From: Adiantum capillus-veneris
Taxonomy: Eukaryota; Streptophyta; Polypodiopsida; Polypodiales; Pteridaceae
Reading direction: 5' to 3'
DNA: 64,000 bases
Assembly (NCBI GenBank): GCA_014529385.2
Contig: CM043970.1
Coordinates: 69,028,567-69,092,566, forward strand
Shown: positions 12,862 to 23,761 of the stretch, in pieces
Layout: each line of letters begins with the position of its first letter
Position numbering within the stretch: the first letter of the stretch is position 1
Notes under the pieces: model-generated
Database searches by the model: none
What the model was told of the DNA's origin: nothing
The model's input: the letters and a program-made list of their open reading frames with translations, nothing else
Position numbers and translations under genes: made by a program

Positions 12862-14154
12862 TCATGTACCATCATAGAGCATCTCTTCCAACGAGAGTGT
12901 TTCAGAGTCCTTGACGAAATCTTCATTGTTTGGCCCCTCAGAATTTTGGCTGGAGTTACACTCATGCTTCATGTAACAATACTTACATGAGATAGTGGCC
13001 TTTTGACAGATCTTTGGTAGATCCTGTGGTAGAAGGCGACTCAAATAGGGCTTCAAGCGATACCCGTTTACTTTCCTGGAGTTCTCTTTACCATTCAAGT
13101 CCATAAGCTGATAGTAACTTGAATTGAAGGCCTTCTTGACTATGTATGGCCCTTGCCATCTTGTTTCAAATTTGGCATCAAAACGATTATCGAGTCGATT
13201 GTCATACCTTAGCACAAGATCTCCTTCATTGATGCCTTTGTCCTTCAGTTTCTTGTCAAGCTTCTCCTTTGTCTGTGTGGCTTTCCTCTTATAGCACTCG
13301 TATGCTGCTTCTCTTTTCCACTCAAGCTCGGCTAAGGTAAGAAGTCGATCCATCCATGCTTCTTGATCATCTTGTGCTGATTTGCCATGAAGTCGCATTG
13401 TTGGAATGTTTAGCTCAATTGGCTGTAAAGCCTCTTGACCATAGACCAAGTGAAATGGTGTGAACTCCGTGGCTTCCCTATATGTGGTTCGATATGCCCA
13501 CAAGGCACCATCCAAGAAGTCATCCCATAATTTTGTGTTGTTTTGCACCATCTTTCTAATGATTCCTACAATGACACCATTAGCCTTCTCCACCAAACCA
13601 TTTGACTGTGGGTAGTATGGTGTGCTATGACGATGTAGAATGTGAAGCTCTTCACAAACTTCTGTGAGCAAGCCCTTCCTAAACCCTGGACCATTATCAG
13701 AAACAATCTCCAAAGGTGTGCCAAATCTGCAACAAATGTGATTGTACACAAACTTGCTAATTGTCCTCTCATTCACTCTTGCCACACTTTGAGTTTACCA
13801 TTTTTTGTCCTAGGCAGAGGACCCATAGCATCAATGCCCCACTTTTGAAAGGGTCCATTTGCAAGCACGATTTGCCTTGGACCATAAATCAATTTTCTAT
13901 TCCCATTTACCTGACAATTGTGACAACTTACACCAATGTTGGACATCCACATGCAGACTTGGCCAAACATACCCCGCAAGCAAAATCTTCTTCACAGTTA
14001 ATTCTTGGGAAAAATGACCACCACATGCCTCTTCATGCAAACCTTTTAGAATGGCTGGAATTTCCGCGATAGTTGGTACTCTTCTACACACTTTATCCTT
14101 CCCTCTTTGATAGAGGGAGCCTTCTAGGAAGAGATACATGCTTGCCTTCTTCAT
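12862..14154 (-). pseudogene. Element B integrase, broken
   Basis: Integrase joins element DNA to the host chromosome. The N-terminal zinc module is visible on minus (HEEACGGHF... near 14035, then C-x2-C as CHNC near 13925) but is split by a frameshift. The first catalytic Asp lies in KWGIDAMGPLP (about 13835). The frame then ends, and the core resumes in another frame at 13785 (MARVNERTISKFVYNHI). Compared with the family, about 15-20 residues between the two parts are missing. The second Asp (VSDNGPGF) and the Glu (NGLVEKANG) remain, followed by a C-terminal SH3-like part (FETRWQGPYIVKKAF). The protein is therefore inactive as it stands. Confidence 0.92.
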
Positions 14155-14172
14155 GAGTCTCCTCTTCTGAGC

Positions 14173-17100
14173 TTATGTGAAGTCTGGTGGAAACTCACCC
14201 TCCAAAATGTAGCCAATGATGGGAGCCAATGACTCCAATCCCTGGTACCTCGGTTGCTTCACAGCAGCCGCCACCATGATGACCTGCACTTCTTTCTTTA
14301 CACATGCAACGGCTTGTTGTGCAAGTAAATCAGCATCTTCATTTTGTTTCCTCGGAATATGATATAGTTGCACTTCTTCAAATTGATTAAACAATCTACG
14401 AATGGCATGAACTTTTGTCTGTAAGATTTCATTCTTGCATGCCCAAATGCCTAAAATCTGTTTAACAATGAGAAGTGCATCTCCCTTTACCATGAGGCGT
14501 TGTATCCCTTGGCCAATGCACATCTTCAAACCATGAATTAGTGTCTCATATTCTGCTTCATTGTTGCTAGTTGAACTTGGTAGATTGACCTTCTCTTTCA
14601 TGACCACCTCTCCACTTGGGTTGAGCAATACTAGCCCTCCCCCTGCTTTCCCTGTGGCTCCACTAAAAGCTCCATCAAAGAACAAGGTAAAAGCATTAGG
14701 AATACTTTTTGGTGATGGCAATGGTAGGGTCTTTACTTGAGGCACCTTAATTTCCTTCTCATGTACCCTATAAGTGAGAATCCCTGCCAATTGTGCACGC
14801 ACACTATCTTCTACCTTGAAAGAGTATTGAAACTCTTGCAACTCCATAATCCACTTTGAGATCCTAGTACTAAGATTCATTTGAGATGACACCCAAGGGA
14901 ACAAATTTTCTGCAGTGAGAATTACAAAAGGTTTTGGTAGCAGGTAGGATCTAAACTTTCTCACCGCAAACATGAGAGAAAGCATCATGAGTTCTACTTC
15001 TGTGTAGTCTCTCTCCAAAGCATTCATGACCCTACTAGCAAAGTAGATGGGTCGCATCCTTGTACTGTGGGGATCTTGTTGTAGCAACACAGCACCAATT
15101 ATTTCCCTTCCAACACTAGAGCTAACAAATAATGTGTACTCCCAACAAGGAGGCATGAGTGTTGGTAGCTCTGACAAAATGACTTTAATGTTACAAAAAT
15201 ACTGTTCAAGCTCATCAGACCATGCAAATTCTACTTGTTGTGTCAACTTTTGCAAAGGATGAAGCAACTCCGAAGCTAAGTGAATAAAGCGTGACATATA
15301 CTTCACTTTTTGAATGAATGATATGACCTCTTTGAGATTCTTGGGTGAGGGGAGCTCAATAAGAGACTTTGCCTTTGAAGGATCCACCTCAATTCCTTTA
15401 TAGGAAACCTTGTGACCAAGCAAGATCACTTCATCCTCAGCTATGTGACACTTGTCGGGGTTGAGTTGACCTCCCATGTCATAGAGCTTCTTTAAACCTT
15501 CTTCTACCCTTTGTAGATGCAATGATTTTGAGCTATAAATGCAAAAATCATCAATAAAAACCCTAATGGACTTTCCAAAGAATGCTTGAAACACCATGTT
15601 CATGAAGCGTTGGAAAGTTGCAGGAGCATTTGTCAGGCCAAATGGCATGACTCTAAAAGCATAACAACCCCAAGGAGTGATAAAGGTTGTTTTCAATTGA
15701 TCCTCCAATGCGATACCTATTTGAAAGTAACCCGAGTAGCCATCACACACATTGTACTTCTCATGACCAGCTACTTCATTTAGTATCTCATCCTGAAATG
15801 GGAGGGGAAAGTGATCTCTTTTTGTTGCCCCATCAAGTGGACGATAATCCACACACACCCTCCACTTGCCATTTTTCTTAGGAGTGACAACAACGGGAGA
15901 GACCCACTCTGAATTCTCCACTGGATAAATGAAACCTGCTGCTAGAAGCTTTCTTACCTCCTTGAGTAGAGCCTGCTCCTTAACGACTCCTAGCCTTTGT
16001 AGCTTTTGAGCCTTAGGTGTGGCCTCTGGCTTCAACTCAATCTTGTGTTGAACAACATCTACTCCACGCACATCGGTGTAGTCTTTAGCAAAAAGCCTCG
16101 GAAATTTCCTTAGCACACATTTGAACTCCTCTCTTTCATCCTTTGTAAGTGTTGTAGACAACATACCTTCTAACATTCCTTCATCTTCCACCTTTTGGTT
16201 CTCTTGGGAACCTACCTCTTCCAAACCTCGAGAAGAGGTCTCCTGGTTGTTTGGCTTAAACCTTACCCCCATGACTTCAATGGAGGACTCCTCTTCAGTA
16301 ATGCTACCGCTACTTTCTTCTTCTGAAGTGTTTTCAGTCCAATCTTCTTCCGTCTCACTTTGACATGATTCTTCATGGAGCTTCTCTTGGCGTTGCTCCT
16401 TCATGTCAAAGACAACCTTCTTATGATTGTCATTCCTGCAAATTAATTTCCCACTCTCCCAATCCTGCAAAGCTCGCATTTTCATTAGCCATGGTCTTCC
16501 TAGGATAAATGGATAACCACTTCCCTTGGTCGACATAACATAAAAATCCACTGCCTTCTTAATGCCAAAGGCCTCCAAAAAAACATTTTTACAAGTGCCT
16601 ACGCACCTAGCCTTGCTATTTTTTGCCATTTTCACTTTGATTTCAGGTGTCTCATGGATGTGCATGCCTAGTCTTTGCATGAGCCCTTCTGTCATGATGC
16701 AAATTTGTGCACCCCCATCCACTAGACCTTTCCTAACCAATCTTTCTTTTATGTAACAATCTAGCACAGGTGTAATATCCTCGTTCATTTCAGCATGTGC
16801 AATTTTTACAACAGGAAAACTCTCTTTTACCTTTCTCCTAGTGCTAACTGCCTTTGTTAAATCCCTCCTAACTTGTGGGCATAATGCAAGAAATTGAGGC
16901 CATGAAATATCAGGACCCTTACCTCGCATGTCTTCCAACAGGTTGTATGGAGCCATACCATGTCCAAGAGGGAAGTCTTGGAGGTTGATACGACGTCGAG
17001 TCCTCTTGGTTTCCTTGGTTTCCTTTGCCTTCTTGCCTTGTCCATGGTCACTCTGTGATGTGACTCCTTCTTTCTCTTTACCTTTTCCTCGGCCACGCTT

Positions 17101-17364
17101 AATGCCATTGGCTTCCATGTCAACCTCATTTGAATTTTTCACCTCTACCACATGCACATTTGGATCTGGCAAAGGTGGAACTCCTTCTACCCCTTGTGGA
17201 GGTGGTCTTGGTCCATTTGGCCTTTGTAGAAGCCTTGGTTGTTGACCAGCTCCTTCTCCTGCATTCATCACTGGGTAATTCAAGTTAGGTCTCCCTGGCT
17301 CCCCACAGGGCCAAGGACAATTATACATCCCATGTCCAGACTCTCCGCAATTCCAACATTGCAA
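14173..17364 (-). CDS. Element B pol: protease, RT, two RNase H
   Basis: 1063 codons, open in the same frame as gag upstream. Residues 3-16 form a CCHC zinc knuckle (CWNCGESGHGMYNC). The protease has Asp-Gly-Gly at 216-218 (LVDGGAQICIM), unlike the usual Asp-Ser/Thr-Gly. RT spans about 470-690 with VCVDYRPL, D541 and the catalytic FIDD at 603-606. The first RNase H (about 740-870) is degenerate: where DAS is expected it reads VSSS. A second, archaeal-type RNase H (about 890-1020) keeps FFDGA (D897), NNEAEYE, KGDALL and NEDAD. A decayed first and intact second RNase H is the known Tat arrangement. A single in-frame TAA (14173-14175) separates it from integrase. The annotated start follows a TGA stop, so a real initiator here is doubtful; a readthrough or mutated gag-pol is more likely. 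Confidence 0.93.
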   Translation of the reverse strand: MQCWNCGESGHGMYNCPWPCGEPGRPNLNYPVMNAGEGAGQQPRLLQRPNGPRPPPQGVEGVPPLPDPNVHVVEVKNSNEVDMEANGIKRGRGKGKEKEGVTSQSDHGQGKKAKETKETKRTRRRINLQDFPLGHGMAPYNLLEDMRGKGPDISWPQFLALCPQVRRDLTKAVSTRRKVKESFPVVKIAHAEMNEDITPVLDCYIKERLVRKGLVDGGAQICIMTEGLMQRLGMHIHETPEIKVKMAKNSKARCVGTCKNVFLEAFGIKKAVDFYVMSTKGSGYPFILGRPWLMKMRALQDWESGKLICRNDNHKKVVFDMKEQRQEKLHEESCQSETEEDWTENTSEEESSGSITEEESSIEVMGVRFKPNNQETSSRGLEEVGSQENQKVEDEGMLEGMLSTTLTKDEREEFKCVLRKFPRLFAKDYTDVRGVDVVQHKIELKPEATPKAQKLQRLGVVKEQALLKEVRKLLAAGFIYPVENSEWVSPVVVTPKKNGKWRVCVDYRPLDGATKRDHFPLPFQDEILNEVAGHEKYNVCDGYSGYFQIGIALEDQLKTTFITPWGCYAFRVMPFGLTNAPATFQRFMNMVFQAFFGKSIRVFIDDFCIYSSKSLHLQRVEEGLKKLYDMGGQLNPDKCHIAEDEVILLGHKVSYKGIEVDPSKAKSLIELPSPKNLKEVISFIQKVKYMSRFIHLASELLHPLQKLTQQVEFAWSDELEQYFCNIKVILSELPTLMPPCWEYTLFVSSSVGREIIGAVLLQQDPHSTRMRPIYFASRVMNALERDYTEVELMMLSLMFAVRKFRSYLLPKPFVILTAENLFPWVSSQMNLSTRISKWIMELQEFQYSFKVEDSVRAQLAGILTYRVHEKEIKVPQVKTLPLPSPKSIPNAFTLFFDGAFSGATGKAGGGLVLLNPSGEVVMKEKVNLPSSTSNNEAEYETLIHGLKMCIGQGIQRLMVKGDALLIVKQILGIWACKNEILQTKVHAIRRLFNQFEEVQLYHIPRKQNEDADLLAQQAVACVKKEVQVIMVAAAVKQPRYQGLESLAPIIGYILEGEFPPDFT

Positions 17365-17385
17365 GACTTTCCTAGGTCGTGGATC

Positions 17386-18093
17386 TCACTCTTCAGACTT
17401 CTTTGCTTGTCCCTTTGGACCTACAGCTTCTGCAAGGTGAATTGATAGGCTGCTTAAAGATTCGTTTAACTTCTCAATTACTTCCGCCGTTACCTCAGGA
17501 AGCTCCCTCGATGTTGATGCTTGTGACTTACCTTTGGGTCTAAGACCTTCTATTGGAACCTCTCCCCTTAAGCACTTGAGTTTCCTATATTTCTCAGCAG
17601 CCCCAGTTTCAGCTGCATCAAAGGTAGCAGGTGCACCCGCCTCAACTTTTACCTTAAGGTTAGGAAAGAGTCCGGCTATGAACCTCTCCTTCTTTAGAAA
17701 TTCTGCACCATCACTAGGGTTAGCAACATCTCGTATCCATAGAGCCCAAAGACGTAGAAACTCTTGCTTGTACAAGTAGTAGTCATCTAAATCTTTTTGC
17801 TTATGAGAAACAATGTCTTGCCATAATTTTTTAGTGTTTTGGGGATCAAAGAAGTATTTCTTGAAACGATTCAAAACTTTTGTGTAATTCCCCTTAACTT
17901 CCTCAAGCAAAGAGTCAAACCAAGTCCTAGCATCTTTCCTAAGGACCACCTCAAACATTTCTACACGTTCTTGATCAGTTATTATCCTCTTGATACGGCA
18001 AGACATCTTGAAATTCGCTAAAAATAATTCTGCATCCTCTCCAGGCTCTCCAAAGAAAAGAGGATACCCAGACATTTGGCGTTGGCTTTCCAT
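17386..18093 (-). CDS. Element B gag
   Basis: 235 codons from ATG at 18093 (MESQRQMSGYPLFFGEPGED). The retrotransposon gag domain is recognised from the helix-rich core with W-F motif DARTWFDSLLEE and the FIAGLFPNLK segment. It ends SEE-stop, and the downstream zinc knuckle and pol lie in the same frame after this TGA (17386-17388, followed by GAT). So gag and pol form one frame broken by one stop. Either CGA to TGA decay or regulated readthrough could explain it; the sequence alone does not decide. The gag would assemble the cytoplasmic particle. Gag is shorter than usual because the knuckle falls after the stop. Confidence 0.9.
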   Translation of the reverse strand: MESQRQMSGYPLFFGEPGEDAELFLANFKMSCRIKRIITDQERVEMFEVVLRKDARTWFDSLLEEVKGNYTKVLNRFKKYFFDPQNTKKLWQDIVSHKQKDLDDYYLYKQEFLRLWALWIRDVANPSDGAEFLKKERFIAGLFPNLKVKVEAGAPATFDAAETGAAEKYRKLKCLRGEVPIEGLRPKGKSQASTSRELPEVTAEVIEKLNESLSSLSIHLAEAVGPKGQAKKSEE

Positions 18094-18705
18094 TGAATTG
18101 ATTTCAAAGTGACACCCGTTTTTGTTTTTCTTTCTTAAAAATATTTACACAATAATGTTTTCTAGCTTGCAATCTATTCTACAACAAAATAAAGATATTC
18201 ACATCAAACGACCTATGATAATCAATAAGAGGTAGGATGACAGGGTTTGGTGATGCGAGAATTTCTCCTACTCTTTGGGAACCAAACATGAACACCATAC
18301 GTTGTTGAAAATGGATTTTCCTACTAATTGCAATGTTTATTCTAATGTGTGGAGTGAAATGGAAGGGGAAAACCTCTATTCTTGGGCCATTATCCATGGT
18401 CTATGCATGACCTAATGCTTAAAACAAAACAAAAATATAGACGTCCAAACTAAGGTCGTACCTAATGAGAGGCAAAATAAAAGGATTTACTGAAGCGTTT
18501 ATCTCGGCCAACCTAAGAGGACCTAAAATTCTATGAATGACACGTTGAAATTGCAACTTAGTACTAACAATTATGTGTACCTTTTTCCTTGCAATGGGAA
18601 TGAAGGGATCATACAAATTTTCGTGATTCATTCAAACTACTTGACTATGCTAAAGGTTGATTCTACACAAAAATACACAAGCCGTCCTCCGTGGGGGCAC
18701 CAATT
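18094..18705 (-). other. Element B leader and primer-binding site
   Basis: Untranslated leader between the 5' LTR and gag. Next to the LTR, the minus strand reads TTGGTGCCCCCACGGAGGAC (TGG at 18702-18700), a tRNA 3'-end-like site two bases inside the LTR edge. I cannot name the tRNA. No coding frame above about 70 codons lies here. Confidence 0.75.
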
Positions 18706-18919
18706 TGAGGCGGTCTGGGGCGGGCAACAAGAAGAGCAACCTCTAGACACCCTTCAAGGCTCACGTGCTGCTCAATGGAGCTGGGGCACAACACAACGCA
18801 AACCACCTAGTTTAAGAGCGAACTAGGACGCAAAAGAGGAGAATTGTTAGAGCAACCCACAAACAAGCAAGGAATTTACACTAACCCTAACATCAATGGA
18901 ACACTCTCACACACTAAAA

Positions 18920-19009
<90 letters not shown>

Positions 19010-21379
19010 AGGGAGAGAGATAGTGCTCGGGCTGCTTTGAAACGTATCGGCAATGATCAAGCAAACACAACTATATATTTAAGAAAGAGAGAGAAAGGGG
19101 GAGGGGGTGCTTGTTGCATTAATACCTTCTTACAAATCTGTCATGACAAATCAAAGTGAGATTAGTATTTGTTCAACATAGCTTGCGTAAATTTCCCCAC
19201 AACACATCACAAGAAAAGCCACGCCAATCACTGTCTTAAAGCCAGGGGAGTCCTCTCCACCCTGTCGCCCTCTTACAGTATGTGGGATTTATGGCTAGAT
19301 TGATGACAACACCAGAGACAAGCTATCAAGAACTTAACAAAAAACACCAAGACACTTACGCATCATTGTTGTCCATTACTTCACGTTGGAAGGGAGACAA
19401 AGTATCCAAGCTTAGTCCAAATCCACCCTCCTTGATTCAGCAAATGTTGGGCTTACACTAGTAGGAGAAATGATAGATTTCCTACTCTCAATTGAATGAT
19501 CACTCTCTCTCTTACAATGGCATAGAGTTCCCTTGCTAATCCCCTATTACAACACATGCACATGCATAAGACAATGAGCTTCTACTCAAGAGCTCCTTCT
19601 AGAGAGGTTGAGCTTGGCTTCTCAAGCTATAGCATAGTGCTCTTGCTTATGGCTCCCCTTTTTGTGCTAGCTACACCCTCTTTTTATAGAAATTTTGAAG
19701 GCTAGGGTTACTCCTCTAACCATGGTTGGGTTAGATTTTCAGCAATTTATATAAATTTCTTTTGTTTGGAATTATCAAGAAGCTAGTGGGGAAAGAGAGA
19801 GGAGAGAAATGGAGGTGATAGGACTTTTCATAGTGGGTTAGTGTTAGTAGAGTTAGTATTAATTTACAAATGGAATTGGATATTTACAATGGGTGTATCC
19901 ATGTAGGATACAAATAAGGAAGAAAAACTCTTAAGAGGTAAGAAAAGGTGGATTTCTTACAAGGTTGATGCTCCAAGTGTCTTGAGTAGGGCCAATTTTG
20001 ACGCTTGTTGACAGTACATTTTTTCTCCACTGTTGACCTTCCTTGAGAGACAAGGTAATTGAAGTTGAGTAATCAACCACCATGATGCTGTCTTTTAAGA
20101 GAAGAGGCTGAATTTTGTGGTTTTTTTGATAGATATGGGTAATTTGGAGGAGGAAAAATGAGACTAGGTGGTCAATTTTGGAATGGAATTGTGTGTGGAA
20201 GGTATGAGTTCACCATGGTTTCTCTTATTCTTCAAAGTTGAGGAGAAGGTGAGTAGGGTGCAGAGAGGAGTGGTGAGAGAGGTGGGGATGATAAGTGGAG
20301 AAGTGTGTGTGAAAGAGGAAAATGATAAAGTGGAAGAGAGAGTGTGGCTGCATAGCATGGGAAAACTGGGGTCCACTAATAAAATCATAGCTCACAGCTC
20401 GTAGCTCAAAAAAATATGAAAAAATTTGAGGCAAAAGTTCAGCCCACGAGCTACAACTTTTGTTTGTATCACCTTTTCAAATTCGGAGAGCAAGTGAAAT
20501 TTAAAAATTCAACAAAACCGATCGTTTTTTTCCACTGCACAAGGTCTTTGTGGGGTCCTTCTTTGAATGATTCTTTTGAATACCTCCAAGAGTGAGCCCT
20601 CCATAGTGCATGTATGCATGCCACCTACCCTTGACCTTATTTGGTAGGTCTATAATTGAAGATATTGTTGAGATCATGATATAAGTGAATAGTACAACTA
20701 AGAAAATCAAATATTGAGGGGTCTAAAAAATATGTACATGTCAAATATAACTAATATAAGTGGAAAAAATATAAAGGGGTCAAAAGAAATCTCTCTCATT
20801 ATGAGGCTACCATAAAAAGATAAATATTTTTGGTGTTCTAATTTTTTAGAAAAAAAACAAAATAGATGTAGGAAGGGAAAAATCACAATAGTGAAAAAAT
20901 ATACACATAAATAAAACTAGTTTTTTTGGATTTTTGATGGGGCGGAGTTACACCAAATATAAGAGAAGCTTACATGAAAATATTTCTATATGGAATAAAG
21001 AGTATGAAAAATGGTAAGAAAAATTGTGGTAATGGTGAGGCAATGTACATAGCATAAATAACACACACCTAGGTAAAAATATTTAAATAAATACCAAAAT
21101 AATTATGAAAAAATCTTTTATTTAGGCCCTATATACAAAGAAATATTTACATACGCATGGGCCATAATATACTTATATTTTTTATTTTTTTGGCTCAACT
21201 AGCCCAATGACTAGCTAATTGAGGGTTTTTTATTTCAGTAAGGAGATATGGGAAAAGTCCCCTAACTCACACGCACCTATATACAGTGAAAGGGTGAGGG
21301 TAACCATAGCGTTTGGGTGAATTTGGTAGGGTGGAGTAACTTACTATGGCAATTATGGAGAGCCGAAAAACGGCTATCA
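18706..21379 (-). repeat. Element B LTR, right copy (5' LTR)
   Basis: 2.67-kb copy of 10105-12833, ending GGCTATCA directly before the duplicated ACGC. On the minus strand this is the upstream LTR because the primer site and gag lie next to it. Long stretches are identical to the left copy by eye. Confidence 0.95.
18923..18999. repeat. (GA)n microsatellite in B LTR
   Basis: About 38 GA units, then GAGGGAGAGGG variants up to about 19020. It is the allelic counterpart of 10373-10442 in the sister LTR and differs from it in length. Confidence 0.97.
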
Positions 21380-21935
21380 ACGCAAACCAAGCTTTCCGAC
21401 AAACAAATGAGGTGGGCAAATTTTCTTTCGCGATTTAATTTCCATATTGCTCACATAGTTGGTAAGCACAATCAAGTTGCCGATGCACTTTCACGATGAC
21501 CAAAAGTTAATGCGGTGTCTATAGCTACTCACAATGATCTATCCTCTATGATAGATGAGTATGCTACTGACCGTGACTTTAGAGACAAATTTCTTTTAAA
21601 TCACTCATGTTTTTGTCTTATAAGACTAGTCCTCTTTTTGAGTGTGCACAAATTTAACTAATATGCATGCTTAAAATCATGTTTGTGATGACGACGTCTC
21701 TCAAACACCAAGTAGAATTTGTCACTCTACTTTGGGAGAATGAAATGGACTAAAGAGCAGACATGCTTGTGGCAGCTATGTCTCCCAAGCACCAAATGGA
21801 TTAGTCATCCATCTTGGAAAGATGTCGTAGGGTAAAAAGGGATCCTTTACCCACTAGGTACGATTGACTAATGACTAAGACTTTATCTCTTCTACCTCAT
21901 AGTCGAGGACGACTATGATTTCAAGAGAGAGGTAA
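21380..21935 (+). pseudogene. Element A RNase H end and 3' region
   Basis: After the duplicated ACGC, the RNase H frame of element A resumes (QTKLSDKQMRWANFLSRFNFHIAHIVGKHNQVADALSR) and stops at TGA 21497-21499, where related elements continue with Arg (CGA to TGA would explain it). The following 430 bases (PKVNAVSIATHNDLSSMIDEYATD..., then stops in all frames) hold no integrase motif that I can find. A 1-1.5 kb deletion of integrase relative to the family is inferred. Just before the 3' LTR lies the purine tract AAGAGAGAGGTAA (21923-21935). Confidence 0.88.
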
Positions 21936-23549
21936 TGTCATAAAATCTAATATCTAACTAACCCAAATGATTTTCTCATATTAGGTTGATCACTTAATGT
22001 GGGAGAATAAACGGGAACAAGTGTTAAGATATAGATATGTGCTTATAGATCTATCTCAACACGGGGCCAATGGTAAAGGGGCCCAAAAGGGGATGTTCTA
22101 TCAAAGAGCAAGGCTAACCAATGGAGCATAAGACCTTAGGGTTAGCTTCATTGAAGACCTCCAATAAATGTGTGTAAAAGTCCTTTGACCTTAGGTAAGC
22201 TAGGGTTGAGCTTGAGGTGGGAACCCGGCCAAGCTCGAGGTGCTTGTCCTGCTTGAGGTTCTTGTCGTGCTTGAGGTGTTTGTCATGCTTGAGGTGCTTG
22301 ATTTAAGATGCTTGAGGTGCTTGACTTGCTGCATGATTAAGGTACTTGAGGTGCCTTGAGAAGCTTGCCTGAGATGCTTGTGGGAACACCGCCTAGTTCA
22401 AGTGCTTTGTCATGCTTGGTGAGTAAGGTGCTTGATCACCTAAAGTCAAAAGCATTCCTACAAGAGGGGGGGCGAGCCCTTTTCCTAGGGGCTAGAGAGA
22501 GAACACCCACTCACATACACAAGGGAAGCCCCAACTTGAAGAGGCAGCAAGGACACATGTCAGGCCCCTACCCATGTTACCTTCATGTGTTGCTTGAAGC
22601 CTATTGGCTAGGCTTCAAAGGGGTCCAATGATAAATGACATGAATTATCTAATTGTTTTAGCATTTATCAAGTCCTCTCTCTCAAAGGGGAAAGGGGGAC
22701 ACTTGTCCCAAGGCTACCCATGTTGCTTGTAATGGCTCCTGCTTGTGATTGGCTAGGCCTGGAGGGGTCCAATGAGCTTCAAGCATGAGCTACAAGGGGG
22801 GGTCGGCCCAAGAAAGCTACGGGGGTGCCTAGGGGGTATACTCACCCACACACACTCACAAGAACTCTCATTGTGTACTATGCAAAGTGCAAGAGCTCCC
22901 TCTCCTTCTCCAAGCAAGTAGAGGTTGAGGGCCTACACCAACACTCTTGGCTATGGAGTGCAAATCCAACCAAGAGCCATGATTCAATGCTTAAGCTTGA
23001 CATCTCCTTCTTCTTCATTACTATGCTATTATGTATGCTAGCAACAAGAGTATGATAAGTGAGGAACTAGTTCTTTCTCCTATGAAATGTTTCTTCTTCC
23101 TCTTCCCTACCCTCATTCCCTGCTAGCTCTCTCCACCTTCGAAGGTGTTTGAGGTCGTGGGACTGAGGCTTGGGACAATTAAAGCTTTCTTCAAGTTCAT
23201 GTTATGCTATGATTGTGATGCATGAAGATTTCCATCTTCATTGCATCACCTAGGTCACAAGGAACACAAAGAATGTATTGTAACAAGTCTCTCTTAATGG
23301 GAGAAATCATAATACAAATGCCTATTGGAGGGGGGACCGGCTCCACATAAATCCGGTCCTCAACTGTTGTCATGTTAATTCTCTAAATTCTCTCTCTTGC
23401 AAAAGTATTGTTCATGCCAAGTTAACTAATTGCTATGATTATGTTGCTATCTTCAATTATGTCAACCCGCTATGCTCACAAAGTTATTTCTCGAAAGTAT
23501 TCTCATTAATTTCTGCTATTCTCAAGTTGAATAGGCTAATTCCATTACA
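21936..23549 (+). repeat. Element A 3' LTR
   Basis: Matches 4891-6529 from TGTCATAAAATC to CCATTACA and is followed by the duplicated GTGGG. It is about 25 bases shorter, mainly in the gcttgaggtg run near 22209-22372. Confidence 0.95.
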
Positions 23550-23761
23550 GTGGGGGACTTGCTTTGATTGCAATTAAATAATTTGTGTCGTGTATGTATC
23601 GTGGGGGAAGGCTTGTTTTGATTGTAGTTTAATAATCGTCTTTACCTCTTGGTATGCTTACGGTGGTGATAATTTTTTTTCTCATTTGTGTGTTGTGAAT
23701 GAGGTTAATAAATTTTGGATCGTCCGACCCTGGGAACTATCTAACACGAGCATTGAGGGGG
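23550..23761. other. Flank of element A with old local duplication
   Basis: No gene. The sequence just left of element A (about 4866-4890) together with 23555-23585 is repeated imperfectly at 23582-23636 (gtgtatgtat-gtgggg...cttg.tttgattg). Element A therefore inserted into one copy of a roughly 55-bp imperfect tandem duplication. Confidence 0.6.

Larger units (their letters stand above)
10105..21379 (-). mobile_element. Ty3/gypsy element B (Tat-type, dual RNase H)
   Basis: Minus-strand LTR element of about 11.3 kb inserted in the RNase H of element A. Its LTRs (10105-12833 and 18706-21379) start TGAGGCGG and end GGCTATCA on the plus strand. It is flanked by a 4-bp duplication ACGC (10101-10104 and 21380-21383). 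Removing B and one ACGC rejoins element A in frame through TDHQSLKYFM-TQTKLSDKQM, which fixes the boundaries. Internal order on minus: primer site, gag, zinc knuckle, protease, RT, RNase H, a second RNase H, integrase, polypurine tract. The two RNase H domains place it in the Tat/Ogre group (established marker). Sister LTRs look very similar by eye apart from a few indels, so insertion is comparatively recent. Confidence 0.95.
4891..23549 (+). mobile_element. Ty3/gypsy element A, interrupted by element B
   Basis: Full-length LTR retrotransposon on the plus strand: 5' LTR 4891-6529, Met-type primer site at 6531, gag-pol 6944-10104, then 21384-21499, purine tract before 21936, and 3' LTR 21936-23549. 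It is bounded by a perfect 5-bp duplication GTGGG (4886-4890 and 23550-23554). Element B (10105-21379) sits inside its RNase H. Without B and one duplicated ACGC it would be about 7.4 kb. Order protease, RT, RNase H marks it as Ty3/gypsy. No integrase can be found between the RNase H end (21499) and the 3' LTR, so it has lost integrase. Frameshifts and stops show that it is dead. Two A-family solo LTRs lie elsewhere in the window in the opposite orientation. Confidence 0.95.
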
